From Elainella sp. Prado103 (GTDB taxonomy: Bacteria > Cyanobacteriota > Cyanobacteriia > Elainellales > Elainellaceae): a stretch of 64,000 bases of DNA. Made by a program: the position numbers and the translations under genes. The DNA lies in contig JALOOM010000003.1 of the NCBI GenBank assembly GCA_025454395.1, positions 124,001 through 188,000 on the forward strand. The letters are read 5' to 3'. Below, piece by piece: positions 36,704 to 46,240 of this stretch; within the stretch, counting starts at the first letter, position 1, and each line of letters opens with the position of its first letter. The notes under the pieces were generated by a model that saw nothing but the letters and a program-made list of their open reading frames with translations, had not been told where the DNA came from and did no database searches.

Positions 36704-38251
36704 GTGATTGAGGTTGAAGTTCATCAGCAACTCCGTGCCTTTTTGCGAGAGCAGGGCGAACCCTACTGGCCCCATCATTTAACGATGGCGCGGCTAGTTG
36801 CTCGTGCTTTGCGCTTAGGTCGGAGTGCGTTAATCCAAGCTGGTGCTCCTTCGGGCTATCACGGTCGCTATCGGCTCAGCTACTTGATGCCCCTGTTGAT
36901 CTGGCAAGAGTCTGCCCTATTGGTTGCACCAGAATCCGTTCAACAACGCCTCTTAATGGTGGAGATTCCTCGGTTGCGGCAGTGGATTGCCACCGATAAA
37001 CCCATCCAAACCGGCGATCGATGGATCGATCCCAACTTTCAAGGATTACTGCTCACTACTCCACAAGCCTGGCTGAGCGATCGGCTCTATCATCAAGGGC
37101 GTTTCCCTCACCATCTCTTGACGGTAATTGATGGGGTCGATGAACTGGAAAACTGGACTCGTAGTTTGTTAACCCAGTCATTGCATCCTCAAGATTGGCA
37201 TGAATTGATGCAAGGCGATCCCCAAAATACCGATGTGATCCGCGACACGAGAGTCCAACTCACCCGATCCGTCTTTCAACATCCTGCCAATCCCTACGAT
37301 CGATACCTTCTAGAGGCTCCTGAGCAAGCCCTATTGCAAGACCTATACGACTTTCTGGAGGCGAACCCAACCGTTCGCTCCTTGCTCCCATCCAATTGGT
37401 CAGCATTTGGTCAACGGCTTTCCGATCCTGAACAATTACTCTGGACAGAAATTTCGCGTCCTCAAGGGCAATTTTCCCTACATAGTATGCCTTCGGAAGT
37501 TGCCTCAGTTCTACAGCCCATTTGGTCACAGCAGCCCGTCGTGCTCATTGGCGGCTCGCTTGATATGGAGACGGCCGCTTCCACGTTTCGTCAGCAATTG
37601 GGGCTAGAGGATTTAACTTGCGTTAAGTTTTCGCCCGATCGGCAGCATGAGTTAATTCAGCTCTATCTGCCCGATGGTTTACCCATGCCCAACACCCCCC
37701 AGTTTCAGCCGATCTTGCTGCAAGAAATTCGGGCTTTGCTCAATGCCACCAACACCGCTAATCAGGGGTTGACGGTGATTGTGATTGGCGATACGCCACT
37801 CAAGAAACAGGTGGGCTCAGCCCTGGCTGCAGAATTGGGATCGCGAGTTCAGGTCGAAAAAACTTGCTTAGATGAAAATGGCATCCTGATTACAGGCTGG
37901 GAGTTTTGGCGTTGCCATCAAGGGGTTTTACCTGCCCCCAATTTGCTAGTAATTGCCACTTTGCCCCTCCCTTCCTTAGAAGATCCCCTCGTTGCAGGAC
38001 GGGTCGCTTCCTATAAGCGGGCCCGCCAGGACTGGTTCCGGTTGTATTTACTACCAGCAGCATTGAGCGAGTTACAGCGGGCGCTCGCGCCAGTTCGAGA
38101 AGCGCAAGGGGTAGTGGCTTTGTTGGATAACCGGGTCAATCATCGCTCCTACGGTCAGCAAGTCTTGGCAGCCATGAGCCCACTGGCTCGGATTAACTAC
38201 GTAGATGCCAGCTTGTTTTCCGCTTTAGAAGGATTAAGTGCCCGAGACTAG
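36704..38251 (+). CDS. DinG/Rad3-like helicase homologue with degenerate ATPase motifs
   Basis: A 515-residue protein matching the DinG/XPD superfamily-2 layout, most clearly the C-terminal helicase domain: GWEFWRCHQGVLPAPNLLVIATLPLP, then WFRLYLLPAAL and LLDNRVNHRSYGQQVL. The catalytic residues are lost. The Walker A region is GAPSGYHGRY (47-56) with no GKT, the DEAH box is DGVDEL, and motif VI (QGxGRxxR) reads QRALAPVR. The iron-sulfur cysteines of DinG are not seen. It is probably not an active helicase; a structural or nucleic-acid-binding role is inference. GTG start. Confidence 0.8.
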   Translation: MIEVEVHQQLRAFLREQGEPYWPHHLTMARLVARALRLGRSALIQAGAPSGYHGRYRLSYLMPLLIWQESALLVAPESVQQRLLMVEIPRLRQWIATDKPIQTGDRWIDPNFQGLLLTTPQAWLSDRLYHQGRFPHHLLTVIDGVDELENWTRSLLTQSLHPQDWHELMQGDPQNTDVIRDTRVQLTRSVFQHPANPYDRYLLEAPEQALLQDLYDFLEANPTVRSLLPSNWSAFGQRLSDPEQLLWTEISRPQGQFSLHSMPSEVASVLQPIWSQQPVVLIGGSLDMETAASTFRQQLGLEDLTCVKFSPDRQHELIQLYLPDGLPMPNTPQFQPILLQEIRALLNATNTANQGLTVIVIGDTPLKKQVGSALAAELGSRVQVEKTCLDENGILITGWEFWRCHQGVLPAPNLLVIATLPLPSLEDPLVAGRVASYKRARQDWFRLYLLPAALSELQRALAPVREAQGVVALLDNRVNHRSYGQQVLAAMSPLARINYVDASLFSALEGLSARD

Positions 38252-38409
38252 CACCCGCTCCAAGCTGCTGCGACAAAATCAGTCATCCAAAACGCTATGA
38301 TCAAAATGATTAAAGCTGGAAGCCAGTGAGATTGCGTTCAGCGCAGTTTCAGGCTTCGCATCCCTGCCAATTCACTTGGCATAACTTTAAATAATATTGA
38401 GAGATCACA

Positions 38410-38622
38410 ATGGGAGACTCAAAACGTCGCAAAGAAACAATGGGGGATCAATATGGGCAAGAAGCGAACATTTATCCCTGGTTACCGCTTAAAAAAAGCC
38501 AGGCCGAGCGATTTGTGAGCATTACAACCCGATCGGCCTGGGTTGGGATCGGAGTCTTAGTTTTGTATTGGGTCACCGTTCGGTTTATTGGCCCTGCTTT
38601 TGGATGGTGGCAAGTCAATTAG
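38410..38622 (+). CDS. DUF2839 family protein
   Basis: A 70-residue protein typical of the cyanobacterial DUF2839 family. A charged N-terminus (MGDSKRRKETMGDQYGQE) and IYPWLPLKKSQAERFV are followed by one membrane helix (about 44-65) ending IGPAFGWWQVN. The function is unknown; the family is common in cyanobacteria. Confidence 0.92.
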   Translation: MGDSKRRKETMGDQYGQEANIYPWLPLKKSQAERFVSITTRSAWVGIGVLVLYWVTVRFIGPAFGWWQVN

Positions 38623-38720
38623 AATTTGGCAGAATGGGGAAGCGTTAATTCGTAGAGCGACTACAAAATTCGCCATTCGGCGGCTTGTCAAGCTTAAAGC
38701 TTCTCCCAATTTCCCTTAAC

Positions 38721-38775
38721 TTCTGGGTCAAGAGTTTCTAGGTCAAGAGTTTCTGGGTCAAGGAATCTGGTCAAG
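38721..38775. repeat. 15-nt tandem repeat, about 3.5 copies
   Basis: Copies of TTCTGGGTCAAGAGT with small changes, in the spacer 38623-39088 that otherwise holds only the promoter of the next gene. Confidence 0.85.
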
Positions 38776-39025
38776 TCCTTGAAAATAGCCTGATATCACC
38801 CCCGTTGGGATGAACAGAGAGGCAATGGGTTCTTGTTGTGATTGATACGACATCAATAGAAACCATCGGTTAATCTAGGGAAAAGCAATGCGATCGGATT
38901 GCCCCGATGGGGTAGTTTGATCCAGTGATGCGTTTAGGCCCATTCTGACCAGGTTTCTGTCAGCTCAGCCACGCTTGAGCATCTGTCTTAGGGCAGAACT
39001 TAGACCGCCAATTTTTAACGCAATG

Positions 39026-39053
39026 TTTAAGAAATCATAAAAAGACTTAGAAT
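39026..39053 (+). promoter_or_regulatory. Possible sigma-70 promoter of the 39089 gene
   Basis: TTTAAG (39026-39031) and TAGAAT (39048-39053) are separated by 16 nt, placing the transcription start about 30 nt before the ATG at 39089, which has a strong GAAAGGAGG ribosome binding site. Confidence 0.4.
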
Positions 39054-39088
39054 GGTCTGATTACGTGTGGTGAAAGGAGGTCTAACCA

Positions 39089-39433
39089 ATGTTCCTCAGA
39101 CTTGCAGAGCAGCACCGCCAATTCGTTCAAGATCTCGTGATGAATCTTCAGGCACTGGCTATCGTGCTTGAGCAGCGAGGTTATCTAGCGTCATGCTATA
39201 CCTGTGGCGGACAAATGAATAGCGCTTCCTTTATGGTGAGCTTGGGCGAAAACCATCTGATTCGGTTTCTGGTTTCCGACTATGGCATTACCTGGACAGA
39301 GATGCGAGACGATCGAGAATTGATGAAACTCGAAGGGGCTGAAGCCATCAGTCAACTTCAGGAGTTAGCGAATTTAGTGAAGTACCAAATTAAGCCTTCT
39401 GAATACCGTCCAGCGATCGCTCAGTTCTCTTAG
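39089..39433 (+). CDS. Conserved hypothetical protein
   Basis: A 114-residue soluble protein with no family name known to me. It opens with a helical LAEQHRQFVQDLVMNLQALAIVLEQRGY segment, followed by a strand-rich middle (SASFMVSLGENHLIRFLVSDYGITWTEM) and a C-terminal helix. CYTCGG near residue 34 has two close cysteines. The start is strongly supported by AAAGGAGGTCTAACC before the ATG. It stands alone with its own promoter and terminator candidates. Confidence 0.78.
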   Translation: MFLRLAEQHRQFVQDLVMNLQALAIVLEQRGYLASCYTCGGQMNSASFMVSLGENHLIRFLVSDYGITWTEMRDDRELMKLEGAEAISQLQELANLVKYQIKPSEYRPAIAQFS

Positions 39434-39500
39434 GGTTTGAACTTCTCGCAACCTGACTATCAGGTCAACCAGTAAGTCAACCAGCAACCTAGAGATTTCA

Positions 39501-39533
39501 GAAGGGGCACATAAAAATCCCTTCCAGTTTTTT
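39501..39533 (+). terminator. Probable terminator of the 39089 gene
   Basis: GAAGGG (39501-39506) pairs with CCCTTC (39519-39524) around a 12-nt loop; CAG and a six-T run follow. Confidence 0.5.
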
Positions 39534-40208
39534 ATTGACTGTTTTCAAATAACAACAGCGCGCCGCAAACGAGTGCAGCCACGGCTTGTATTGGCGATGG
39601 AACCCGTACTAGCAGTGGAACCAATATTAGCGGTAGAACAGGTTAGCTAGACTCTCCAGTTAGCGCACCCCCATTTTGTTGCGTGATCAGGCGCGATGTG
39701 GCGATTGCAATTGGTAGGAAGCGTAGATCGTTGATTGATAAGTTTTTTGTTGATTGGTAAGTTTTTACCGTACATCAATCATCTGAGTAATTTATTGCCT
39801 TGTCAAGGTGAGTGGGATCAATTTTAAACGAATTCGGATAATTACGGAGTGAGGCTTGATCCCCCCTAGAAATAACTGGAAATAAGGAGAATATCCGCCC
39901 CCTGAAGCAACTTTAGGATGATTGGCAATGATTCTCCCATGGGAAATGGGTCTCTCCGGTCTCATCTCTCCAGTCTCAATAGCGGTGGAATGGTTATTGT
40001 GTAGGCTGGGATCTTGTTTTTTGAGATTGCTTGCCATTGAGAAAAATCGATTGGGATCGGGCAGGAGATTTTTATTCATTCTTGGAAAATTAAGCTATAG
40101 ATTGAGGTAGATTTGCGCTAAATCGGGTGGCCGGTAGGGGCGATCAGATCGGGTGTGGATCATTGTGGTCTTCGGTCTTTTGCGTAATTTTTGGGATCGG
40201 TTTCTCCT
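39534..40208. other. Spacer before the FAD oxidoreductase
   Basis: About 670 nt. Overlapping short open frames on both strands near 39790-40110 have no ribosome binding sites or recognisable protein and are not called. A two-copy TTGATTGATAAGTTTTT-type duplication lies near 39731-39765. Confidence 0.5.
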
Positions 40209-42161
40209 GTGAGTGAATCTTCGTCTAAGGATCAGCTAACGCATTTGGTGGCTTTGAGTTTGCTGCTGCCGGTGAGTGGGATCGGGCTGTTGGGGGCTTT
40301 GCAGTATTACTCTTGGGGTGGAGCGGCAACGCCAATGTCGCCAACGTTGCTCAGCGAGGGAGCAAAGACGCTGAATATGCAAGCGATCGATCAGTTGGTG
40401 AACCGGATGAGTGGGCGGCCGCAGTTGTCGCCACTGCCGGAGCCGCAGCAGGTTTGGGACTGTGAAGTGGCAGTAATTGGGGGCACCTTGGGCGGGGTGT
40501 CGGCCGCCACGCAGGCGATGCGATCGGGGGCGCAAACTTGCATGATCGAACTGGCTCCCTGGTTTGGAGGGCAAATTAGCTCGCAGGGGGTGTCGGCGAT
40601 CGATGAGTCTCCGTCGATGCAGGCGCGGCAAAATTTCGGCGAGAGTTGGCTGGAATTGAAGCAGATGATCCAGTCACAGGCAGTGGATTTACCACCTTGG
40701 TCAAACCTAGCTTCGCCACAACGGGTGGCAGATTTGAATAGCTGCTGGGTCGGATCTTTATGCTTTTTACCGAAAGCTGGGGCGAATGCGGTAGAGCAAT
40801 TGTTACAGGTGTATCACCAGTTTGCGCCCAACAGTCGCTGGCAGCATTCGACGGCGTTTAAGGGGGCGGAGTTTGACCCAACGGGGCGGCAGATTACGGC
40901 GGTCTATGGGGTGCAGCGCATCCCGAAGCAATCCGATTATGTGCCCTTAGGGCGGCCGTCTCAGGAGTTTCCAAGCTGGTATTCTTGGTCTCCGGATGAG
41001 CAGTTTGATAAAGTGCCGATCAAGCTACAAGCCCCACCGGGTAAACAAATGATCGTGATTGATGCGACGGATACGGGTGAGTTGATCGGTTGGGCCGGGA
41101 TTCCCTATCGGTTGGGATCGGAGGCGCGCACCACCACCAGTGAATCTCTGGCTTCAAAACAGGACAACCCGGACTGTACGCAGGCGTTTACTTATCCGTT
41201 TACATTGGCGCTCTTGGACGATCGAGGCGCAAGTTTGGCGCAAGTGGCGCAGGTGGAGCCGGTTTATCCGCGCCATGAGCATCGTCAGGATTATGATTTG
41301 CAGGGCTTCCCGATGTTTGAGGGGGGCAGTTTGTTCAATTATCGCCGCATTGTCAGCACGCAATCGAATGATCCCAAGGGCAAACCGGCTCCAGGGGATA
41401 TCTCAATGATCAACTGGAACCGCGGCAATGACTGGACTCTGATGGATCCGCCGCTGGTGCTGAATGAGCAGAAAATTACCGAGACGGGGCAGCATGAAAA
41501 CTGGATGGGGGGGCTATCGCTGACGGCTCTGAAACATGCGGAGAATCATGCGCTGCTGTTTGCAGAATGGCTGATGGAAACTCAGGCGAATCCCAGCTAT
41601 CCGCTCACCTTTTTATCAGGTAAAGATGCACCAATGTCCACAGTGTCAGGGCTGAGTATGTTGCCTTATATCCGGGAAGGTAGACGGATTTTGGGGCGAT
41701 CGGCCTATGGTCAGTATGACTTCATGATGCGGGAGGCGGATCTGCGGGTGGATATGCGGGGGAGTCGCGATCTCTCGCCCACAGCGGTAGCATTAACCCA
41801 CTATGCGATCGATATTCATGGTTGTCGTTATCGCAATTGGAAGGAGTCTTGGGAGGCAAGCAGTGCCCCGTTGCAGGATGACAGTAAGATCAAACCGATC
41901 TATATTCCGCTAGAGGCGTTAGTGCCGCAAGGAGTCGATAATTTGATAATCGGAGGAAAGAGTATTGCGGCTAGTCATATTGTGAATGGGGCGACGCGGG
42001 TTCACTATGGTGAATGGGTCGTGGGTGGGGCAGCCGGAGCCACAGCAGGATGGTTGGTAACGAAACAGCCCGATCGCTTGCCACCCGATATCACGCAGCT
42101 TCAGCTTACAGGATCCCTCCAGGCTCACTTACGTCAACAGGGCTTGCGAATTGATTGGTGA
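40209..42161 (+). CDS. FAD-dependent oxidoreductase with N-terminal membrane anchor
   Basis: A protein of about 650 residues of the FAD-dependent oxidoreductase family (PF12831-like). A hydrophobic stretch (LVALSLLLPVSGIGLLGALQ) near the N-terminus suggests a signal or anchor. The dinucleotide site is VAVIGGTLGGVSAATQAMRSG, a variant GxxxGG form, with Glu after the second strand (TCMIE). GGQISSQGVSAID and the C-terminal LIIGGKSIAASHI and GEWVVGGAAG complete the FAD fold. The substrate is unknown. GTG 40209 is chosen; TTG 40191 is equally open, and neither has a strong ribosome binding site. Confidence 0.85.
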   Translation: MSESSSKDQLTHLVALSLLLPVSGIGLLGALQYYSWGGAATPMSPTLLSEGAKTLNMQAIDQLVNRMSGRPQLSPLPEPQQVWDCEVAVIGGTLGGVSAATQAMRSGAQTCMIELAPWFGGQISSQGVSAIDESPSMQARQNFGESWLELKQMIQSQAVDLPPWSNLASPQRVADLNSCWVGSLCFLPKAGANAVEQLLQVYHQFAPNSRWQHSTAFKGAEFDPTGRQITAVYGVQRIPKQSDYVPLGRPSQEFPSWYSWSPDEQFDKVPIKLQAPPGKQMIVIDATDTGELIGWAGIPYRLGSEARTTTSESLASKQDNPDCTQAFTYPFTLALLDDRGASLAQVAQVEPVYPRHEHRQDYDLQGFPMFEGGSLFNYRRIVSTQSNDPKGKPAPGDISMINWNRGNDWTLMDPPLVLNEQKITETGQHENWMGGLSLTALKHAENHALLFAEWLMETQANPSYPLTFLSGKDAPMSTVSGLSMLPYIREGRRILGRSAYGQYDFMMREADLRVDMRGSRDLSPTAVALTHYAIDIHGCRYRNWKESWEASSAPLQDDSKIKPIYIPLEALVPQGVDNLIIGGKSIAASHIVNGATRVHYGEWVVGGAAGATAGWLVTKQPDRLPPDITQLQLTGSLQAHLRQQGLRIDW

Positions 42162-42279
42162 TTTAAGTGGCAGGCTCAAGTGGATAGGGGACTCAAATCA
42201 GTTGATGACTGATGATGGAGGTAACCATGCAGTTCTACAGGGCTGGGGATTTGATGCAGAGTTTGCGACTACTGCCCTA

Positions 42280-42348
42280 CTGGTGACTGCTTAGTGAACT
42301 GGTGACGCTTAGTGAACTGGTGACGCTTAGTGAACTGGTGACTGCTAA
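42280..42348. repeat. 17-20-nt tandem repeat, about 3.5 copies
   Basis: Copies of CTGGTGACGCTTAGTGAA, some with an inserted TG, in the spacer 42162-42725. Shorter duplications (CAAAGACAAAT) occur near 42596-42620. No gene is seen in this spacer. Confidence 0.85.
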
Positions 42349-42725
42349 GTTACAGTGATTTGAATCTCTAATAAAACTTGTAACAAATCTACTGCTTTTG
42401 GTATACAGTCTGGCAGGATTTAAACCATTAATCTATTAATCAGAACAAAATTATCAGCAACATTAGAACAATCAACATTTGAGGATAAATTTAAGGGTGA
42501 GGTATATGTAGAGATTACGTTCAGTACTCAAATACAGGGCACTGGAGTCTTACAAAGTTGCACACCTCGGTGGATGACTGGGCTTGAAAATGACCTCAAA
42601 GACAAATCAAAGACAAATCAGAAGCGATGAGTCATTGATAACAAGATTCACGTCCTCGTCAGGGCGCGACCATAAGATTCACGACAAGAATTACACCAAA
42701 ACCTAGCATGGCAAGGAGCTTAACG

Positions 42726-43241
42726 ATGTTTTTTAATCGTCGGTTTATTGCAGGCGCGGCCACAATGCTGCTGGCAAGTGTTTCGATCGCTCAACCTGGC
42801 TTTAGCTACCCCGATCAGATGGGATCGCTCCTCAGCCAAGCCAATGTGCCTCCAGAAGAAGGAATTCCTCAGCTTTCCGATGAAGAAGTGGAAGGTAGAA
42901 TTACGAAGATTGATGGCGATCGCGTCGAGTTGCGTTTATCGAATGGTGAGTTACGCACCTACACTATCTCTGAGGCAGACCAAACCCGCAATCGTTTAAC
43001 CGTGGGCTCTGAGGTGGTCTTGAGTGTACGAGGTGATACCGTGCTCGCGATTAGCCCGGCCGGATCCACCCCTGAAACGACAGGAACAGCTCGATCGGGT
43101 GAGTCTTCTTCAAGTTCTTCGAGTTCTTCCTCAACCGTGATTCGTCGTGAGACGACAGTGCAACAAACACGTCCAGCTCCAGCAGCTCAACCCGCTCCTC
43201 AACCCGCTCCGGAGCCTCAACCCGTTCGAGGTTTGTGGTAG
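42726..43241 (+). CDS. Exported hypothetical protein with small beta domain and Pro/Ser-rich tail
   Basis: A 171-residue protein with a signal peptide (FIAGAATMLLASVSIAQPGFSYP), then a compact domain of about 65 residues (VEGRITKIDGDRVELRLSNGELRTYTI) that looks like a small OB/SH3-like barrel, and a disordered tail containing ten serines in a row and Pro/Ala/Gln repeats. The start is moved to 42726 because AAGGAG lies between this ATG and the one at 42708. It is probably periplasmic or wall-associated; the function is unknown. Confidence 0.78.
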   Translation: MFFNRRFIAGAATMLLASVSIAQPGFSYPDQMGSLLSQANVPPEEGIPQLSDEEVEGRITKIDGDRVELRLSNGELRTYTISEADQTRNRLTVGSEVVLSVRGDTVLAISPAGSTPETTGTARSGESSSSSSSSSSTVIRRETTVQQTRPAPAAQPAPQPAPEPQPVRGLW

Positions 43242-43515
43242 TACTGGGATGAACTGTCAGGAAAGGAACGCATAGGATATCAGCCAGAAAGGATAAACCG
43301 GCTCACTCTAACTCTACACTCAACGGTTAGGGCAGAGTTAGTGCAGGTTGATAGCTACCGTCGTTGCTGGATTACCGATGAGTCGATCGATCGAGCTTGA
43401 AGCTGGGTCGATCGATTTGTGATTGATCTTGCATCAATCTTGCAATTAATCCAGTCGCTAAAGAGCCTCAAGCGGCTGAAGAAACAAGAATTGATTCAAA
43501 TTGCTGCCGAGATTA

Positions 43516-43776
43516 TTATAGATCGGCGCGAATTGTGAACGAATAATCTCCACCGGGTTCCAGTTGATAGTCACATTGCTCCAGAAACCGGGTGAGCGGC
43601 TCTTTAATTAAAGCGCGGCCTAGCGATGGTTCGACAGAGAGTTGACCTTGCCGAAAACACCATTCGAATTGCCATTCAAATTCGCTGGCTCGCACCTCTC
43701 CTTCAATTCTGCCTTGATGCCAGGATTGATGGGTAATCCGAACATAGGCAGTCGTCTGAGGTAAATGCTTACTCAT
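43516..43776 (-). CDS. DUF3146 family protein
   Basis: An 86-residue protein matching the cyanobacterial DUF3146 family (MSKHLPQTTAYVRITHQSW, VRASEFEWQF, PSLGRALIKEPL, YQLEPGGDYSFTIRA). It is mostly beta-strand and of unknown function. The start is set at the Met where the family begins; a TTG five codons upstream is possible. Confidence 0.88.
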   Translation of the reverse strand: MSKHLPQTTAYVRITHQSWHQGRIEGEVRASEFEWQFEWCFRQGQLSVEPSLGRALIKEPLTRFLEQCDYQLEPGGDYSFTIRADL

Positions 43777-43898
43777 GGCAAATTCGGTCAACCCTCATTG
43801 TCAATCGGAGCTGCGATAGGAATAGGCTCCGTTCTTCGGTTTTAGGTGAGTCACCTTTTAGCTGCAAACCGCCAAATTGCGGAAGTAGAGATTACGGA

Positions 43899-44219
43899 TT
43901 ACAGTTTGAGAGTTTGCTGAGAGGTCTTTTGAGCCGGGCGAGCATCCGGTTCGAGTACCCAGAGTACCAGTCCTTTGGGAATCCGGGTCAGCAGAACGGT
44001 GTTGCCGCGCTGGGCCATCAAGTCTGCTTTCTGCCGGGCAATCTCGATCGAGGGGAAAAATTTGACATAGGCATAATATTGCCCTTCGTAGTGGATGGCA
44101 CTGGTAGGTGTAGTTGACCCTGGTAGCAAAACATGGCAGCGATCGACTAATTTTTGGGAAAAAATAGGAGTTGGTTCCATCTGGAGGGTGTTGGTTGGCA
44201 GCACAGGACGACTTAACAT
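43899..44219 (-). CDS. Conserved hypothetical protein (cyanobacterial)
   Basis: A 106-residue soluble protein. The core YEGQYYAYVKFFPSIEIARQKADLMAQRGNTVLLTRIPKGLVLWVLEPDA has the alternating strand-helix pattern of a small alpha/beta domain. I recall similar proteins in many cyanobacteria but no domain name. The frame stays open upstream across the divergent DUF2358 gene, but that part is rejected as shadow. It faces DUF2358 head to head with about 120 nt between. Confidence 0.75.
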   Translation of the reverse strand: MLSRPVLPTNTLQMEPTPIFSQKLVDRCHVLLPGSTTPTSAIHYEGQYYAYVKFFPSIEIARQKADLMAQRGNTVLLTRIPKGLVLWVLEPDARPAQKTSQQTLKL

Positions 44220-44342
44220 AGCAGGTTGCTCGTGGCAGCGGTAGAATGAAAAAGATTTATGAATCGAATGTAACGAAAGTTTGCGATTCCGCCAAGGGTT
44301 AAACGGGGGATTTTCTCTACCGCTCATCCAATGAGGTGAATC

Positions 44343-44741
44343 ATGGCGATGGATATTCTTGCTATCTTGACCGCTGACTATCAAAACTTCCCACATAATC
44401 AGACTTATCGCATTTATGCCCAGGATGTCTACTTTAAAGACCCACTGAATGAATTTCGGGGGCGCGATCGTTATGAGCAGATGATTGGCTTGATTGCCCA
44501 GTGGTTTCGCCAACCTCAGCTTGATCTGCATCAGATTCAGCGGCAAGGCAATCAAATCCGCACCGATTGGACATTAAGCTGGACAACTCCCCTGCCTTGG
44601 CAACCGCGGATTCACATCTCAGGCTGGAGTGAATTGCAGCTTGATGAGGCTGAGCAAATTATTTCCCATGTTGATTACTGGCATTGCTCCCGCTGGGATG
44701 TGCTGAAGCAGCATGTTTGGAGTAAGGCAGGATCACAGTGA
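44343..44741 (+). CDS. DUF2358 family protein (SnoaL-like fold)
   Basis: A 132-residue protein of the DUF2358 family, found in cyanobacteria and plastids and resembling SnoaL/NTF2 folds. The stretches VYFKDPLNEFRGRDRYEQMI and HVDYWHCSRWDVLKQH are typical. GAGGTG precedes the ATG. Its last 83 bp overlap the 3' end of the convergent sensor kinase gene. The function is unknown. Confidence 0.88.
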   Translation: MAMDILAILTADYQNFPHNQTYRIYAQDVYFKDPLNEFRGRDRYEQMIGLIAQWFRQPQLDLHQIQRQGNQIRTDWTLSWTTPLPWQPRIHISGWSELQLDEAEQIISHVDYWHCSRWDVLKQHVWSKAGSQ

Positions 44742-46158
44742 AGGTCGTGCCTTGATGGGGAATACTGCTGACGTGAATCTGCCCTTGATGATTCTCGGTA
44801 ATGACTTTAGCGATCGCCAGTCCCAAGCCTGAGCCAGCCGATCGATCAGACTGCTTCGGTTGGCCGAGGGAGGTACGAGCCGGATCAACTCGATAAAATC
44901 GATCGAATAGGTGAGGCAGCGCTTCAGCCGGAATACCAATCCCAGTGTCTTGAATTTGCACCTGAAGCACGGGGCTATTGGGGGAACGAGTCCGTTGCAA
45001 CCTGACCGTAATGCTACCGGCGGGGGTATATTGCACCGCATTGCTGATTAAATTGGTGAACAGCCGAGTCAACTGATCCGGATCGCCTAAAATTCCATAG
45101 ACCGGCAGGGGGGGCACCTGCTTGTCTGGCTCAGATTCTGAACCCACTGAATTACCGACAATTTCTAGCTTCAAATCCAGATCTTTCTCGATCGCAATGG
45201 CTTGCTGTTCCTCGATCACTTCTTGTAATAGTCGATCGAGCTTCACTAGGGTCAGTTGACGACCGGCGATTCCACTATCTTGCCGCGCCAGAAACAGTAG
45301 ATCATCCACCAATCGACCGAGTCGCCGCGTCAGCCGCTCCACCAGACGCAATTGATCTTGCTGCAGGGTCGGGTCGGGATCAGCCAGAGCCACCTGCACA
45401 TTGGTTTGGATAACGGCGATCGGATTGCGCAACTCATGGGAAGCATCGGCCGTAAACTGTTTCAACCGTTGGTAAGAATCGCGTACTGGGGCAATGGCCA
45501 GCCCAGATAACAACCAGCCGATCGCCCCGACCGCACTCAGGATTAACACTCCACCCAAGCTGAGGTCACGAATCAACTGCCGACTGGGTTTAGTAACCTC
45601 GAACCAGGGATGACTGACTCGCAGATAACCAACAACTTGACCATTCACTTCAACGCGCTGTGTAATCTGCCGTAAGCCATGATTGGTGGGGTAATCGTTG
45701 GTGGTGTAATTACTCGATCGATCGGATTCTTCTCGCGATCGAATATTGGTGTAAACCGTTTCACCAGCACTATTGGGATGGAGTGGAATCTCTAATGGTT
45801 CTGAAAAGGTAGACCAGAGGAATTCCCCCGTTGGGCTAAACCATTCCAGGTCAATATGATCGTCTTCAACAGCAGCCACCTGCCCAGGAAAGCTGGCATC
45901 AATGTTAATGTGGGGTGAGGGGGCAGGCTCTGACTGTAAGAAGGTTCGATCGATCGCCCCAGCAGGCTGAGATTCAGTGACGAGAGAACGCTCGACAATT
46001 TCCACAACATGACTCAAGGTGTCATCGATCCGTTCGACTAGAGTATTGCGAACATAGAGATAAAATCCGGTGGCAAAGAGGAGCAATAAAACCGCTGTTA
46101 CGCCCATATACCAGAGCGCTAACCGCCGTCTTGTTGCTTGAAACATGCCGGATTGCAT
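44659..46158 (-). CDS. Sensor histidine kinase (RppB/NrsS-like)
   Basis: A 499-residue membrane kinase. Helix 1 lies at about 15-33 and helix 2 at about 197-217, enclosing a periplasmic sensor region of about 165 residues. The H-box is FTADASHELRNPIAVIQTN (His near 241), N-box LISNAVQYTP, G1 DTGIGIP and G2 GSGLGLAI. No HAMP is obvious. The N-terminus resembles the RppB/NrsS group, which in Synechocystis senses redox or nickel. No response regulator is adjacent. The last 20 residues after VILP lie antisense to the DUF2358 gene. A tandem repeat begins 20 nt before the start. Confidence 0.92.
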   Translation of the reverse strand: MQSGMFQATRRRLALWYMGVTAVLLLLFATGFYLYVRNTLVERIDDTLSHVVEIVERSLVTESQPAGAIDRTFLQSEPAPSPHINIDASFPGQVAAVEDDHIDLEWFSPTGEFLWSTFSEPLEIPLHPNSAGETVYTNIRSREESDRSSNYTTNDYPTNHGLRQITQRVEVNGQVVGYLRVSHPWFEVTKPSRQLIRDLSLGGVLILSAVGAIGWLLSGLAIAPVRDSYQRLKQFTADASHELRNPIAVIQTNVQVALADPDPTLQQDQLRLVERLTRRLGRLVDDLLFLARQDSGIAGRQLTLVKLDRLLQEVIEEQQAIAIEKDLDLKLEIVGNSVGSESEPDKQVPPLPVYGILGDPDQLTRLFTNLISNAVQYTPAGSITVRLQRTRSPNSPVLQVQIQDTGIGIPAEALPHLFDRFYRVDPARTSLGQPKQSDRSAGSGLGLAIAKVITENHQGQIHVSSIPHQGTTFTVILPYSKHAASAHPSGSNASNQHGK

Positions 46159-46177
46159 AGAACTGGGTTCACTTGAT

Positions 46178-46240
46178 CTGAACGGTCTGAACGGTCTGAA
46201 AGGGTCTGAAAGGTCTGGACGGTCTGAACGGGTCTGAACG
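46178..46240. repeat. 9-10-nt tandem repeat upstream of the kinase gene
   Basis: Six to seven degenerate copies of GGTCTGAAC(G), in the leader of the sensor kinase gene. Confidence 0.85.

Noticed and set aside
39792-40110. Two overlapping short frames on opposite strands
   Set aside because: Neither has a ribosome binding site or recognisable protein, and they exclude each other.
44220-44555. N-terminal extension of the 43899-44219 protein
   Set aside because: It runs antisense through the start of the DUF2358 gene and shows no conserved sequence.
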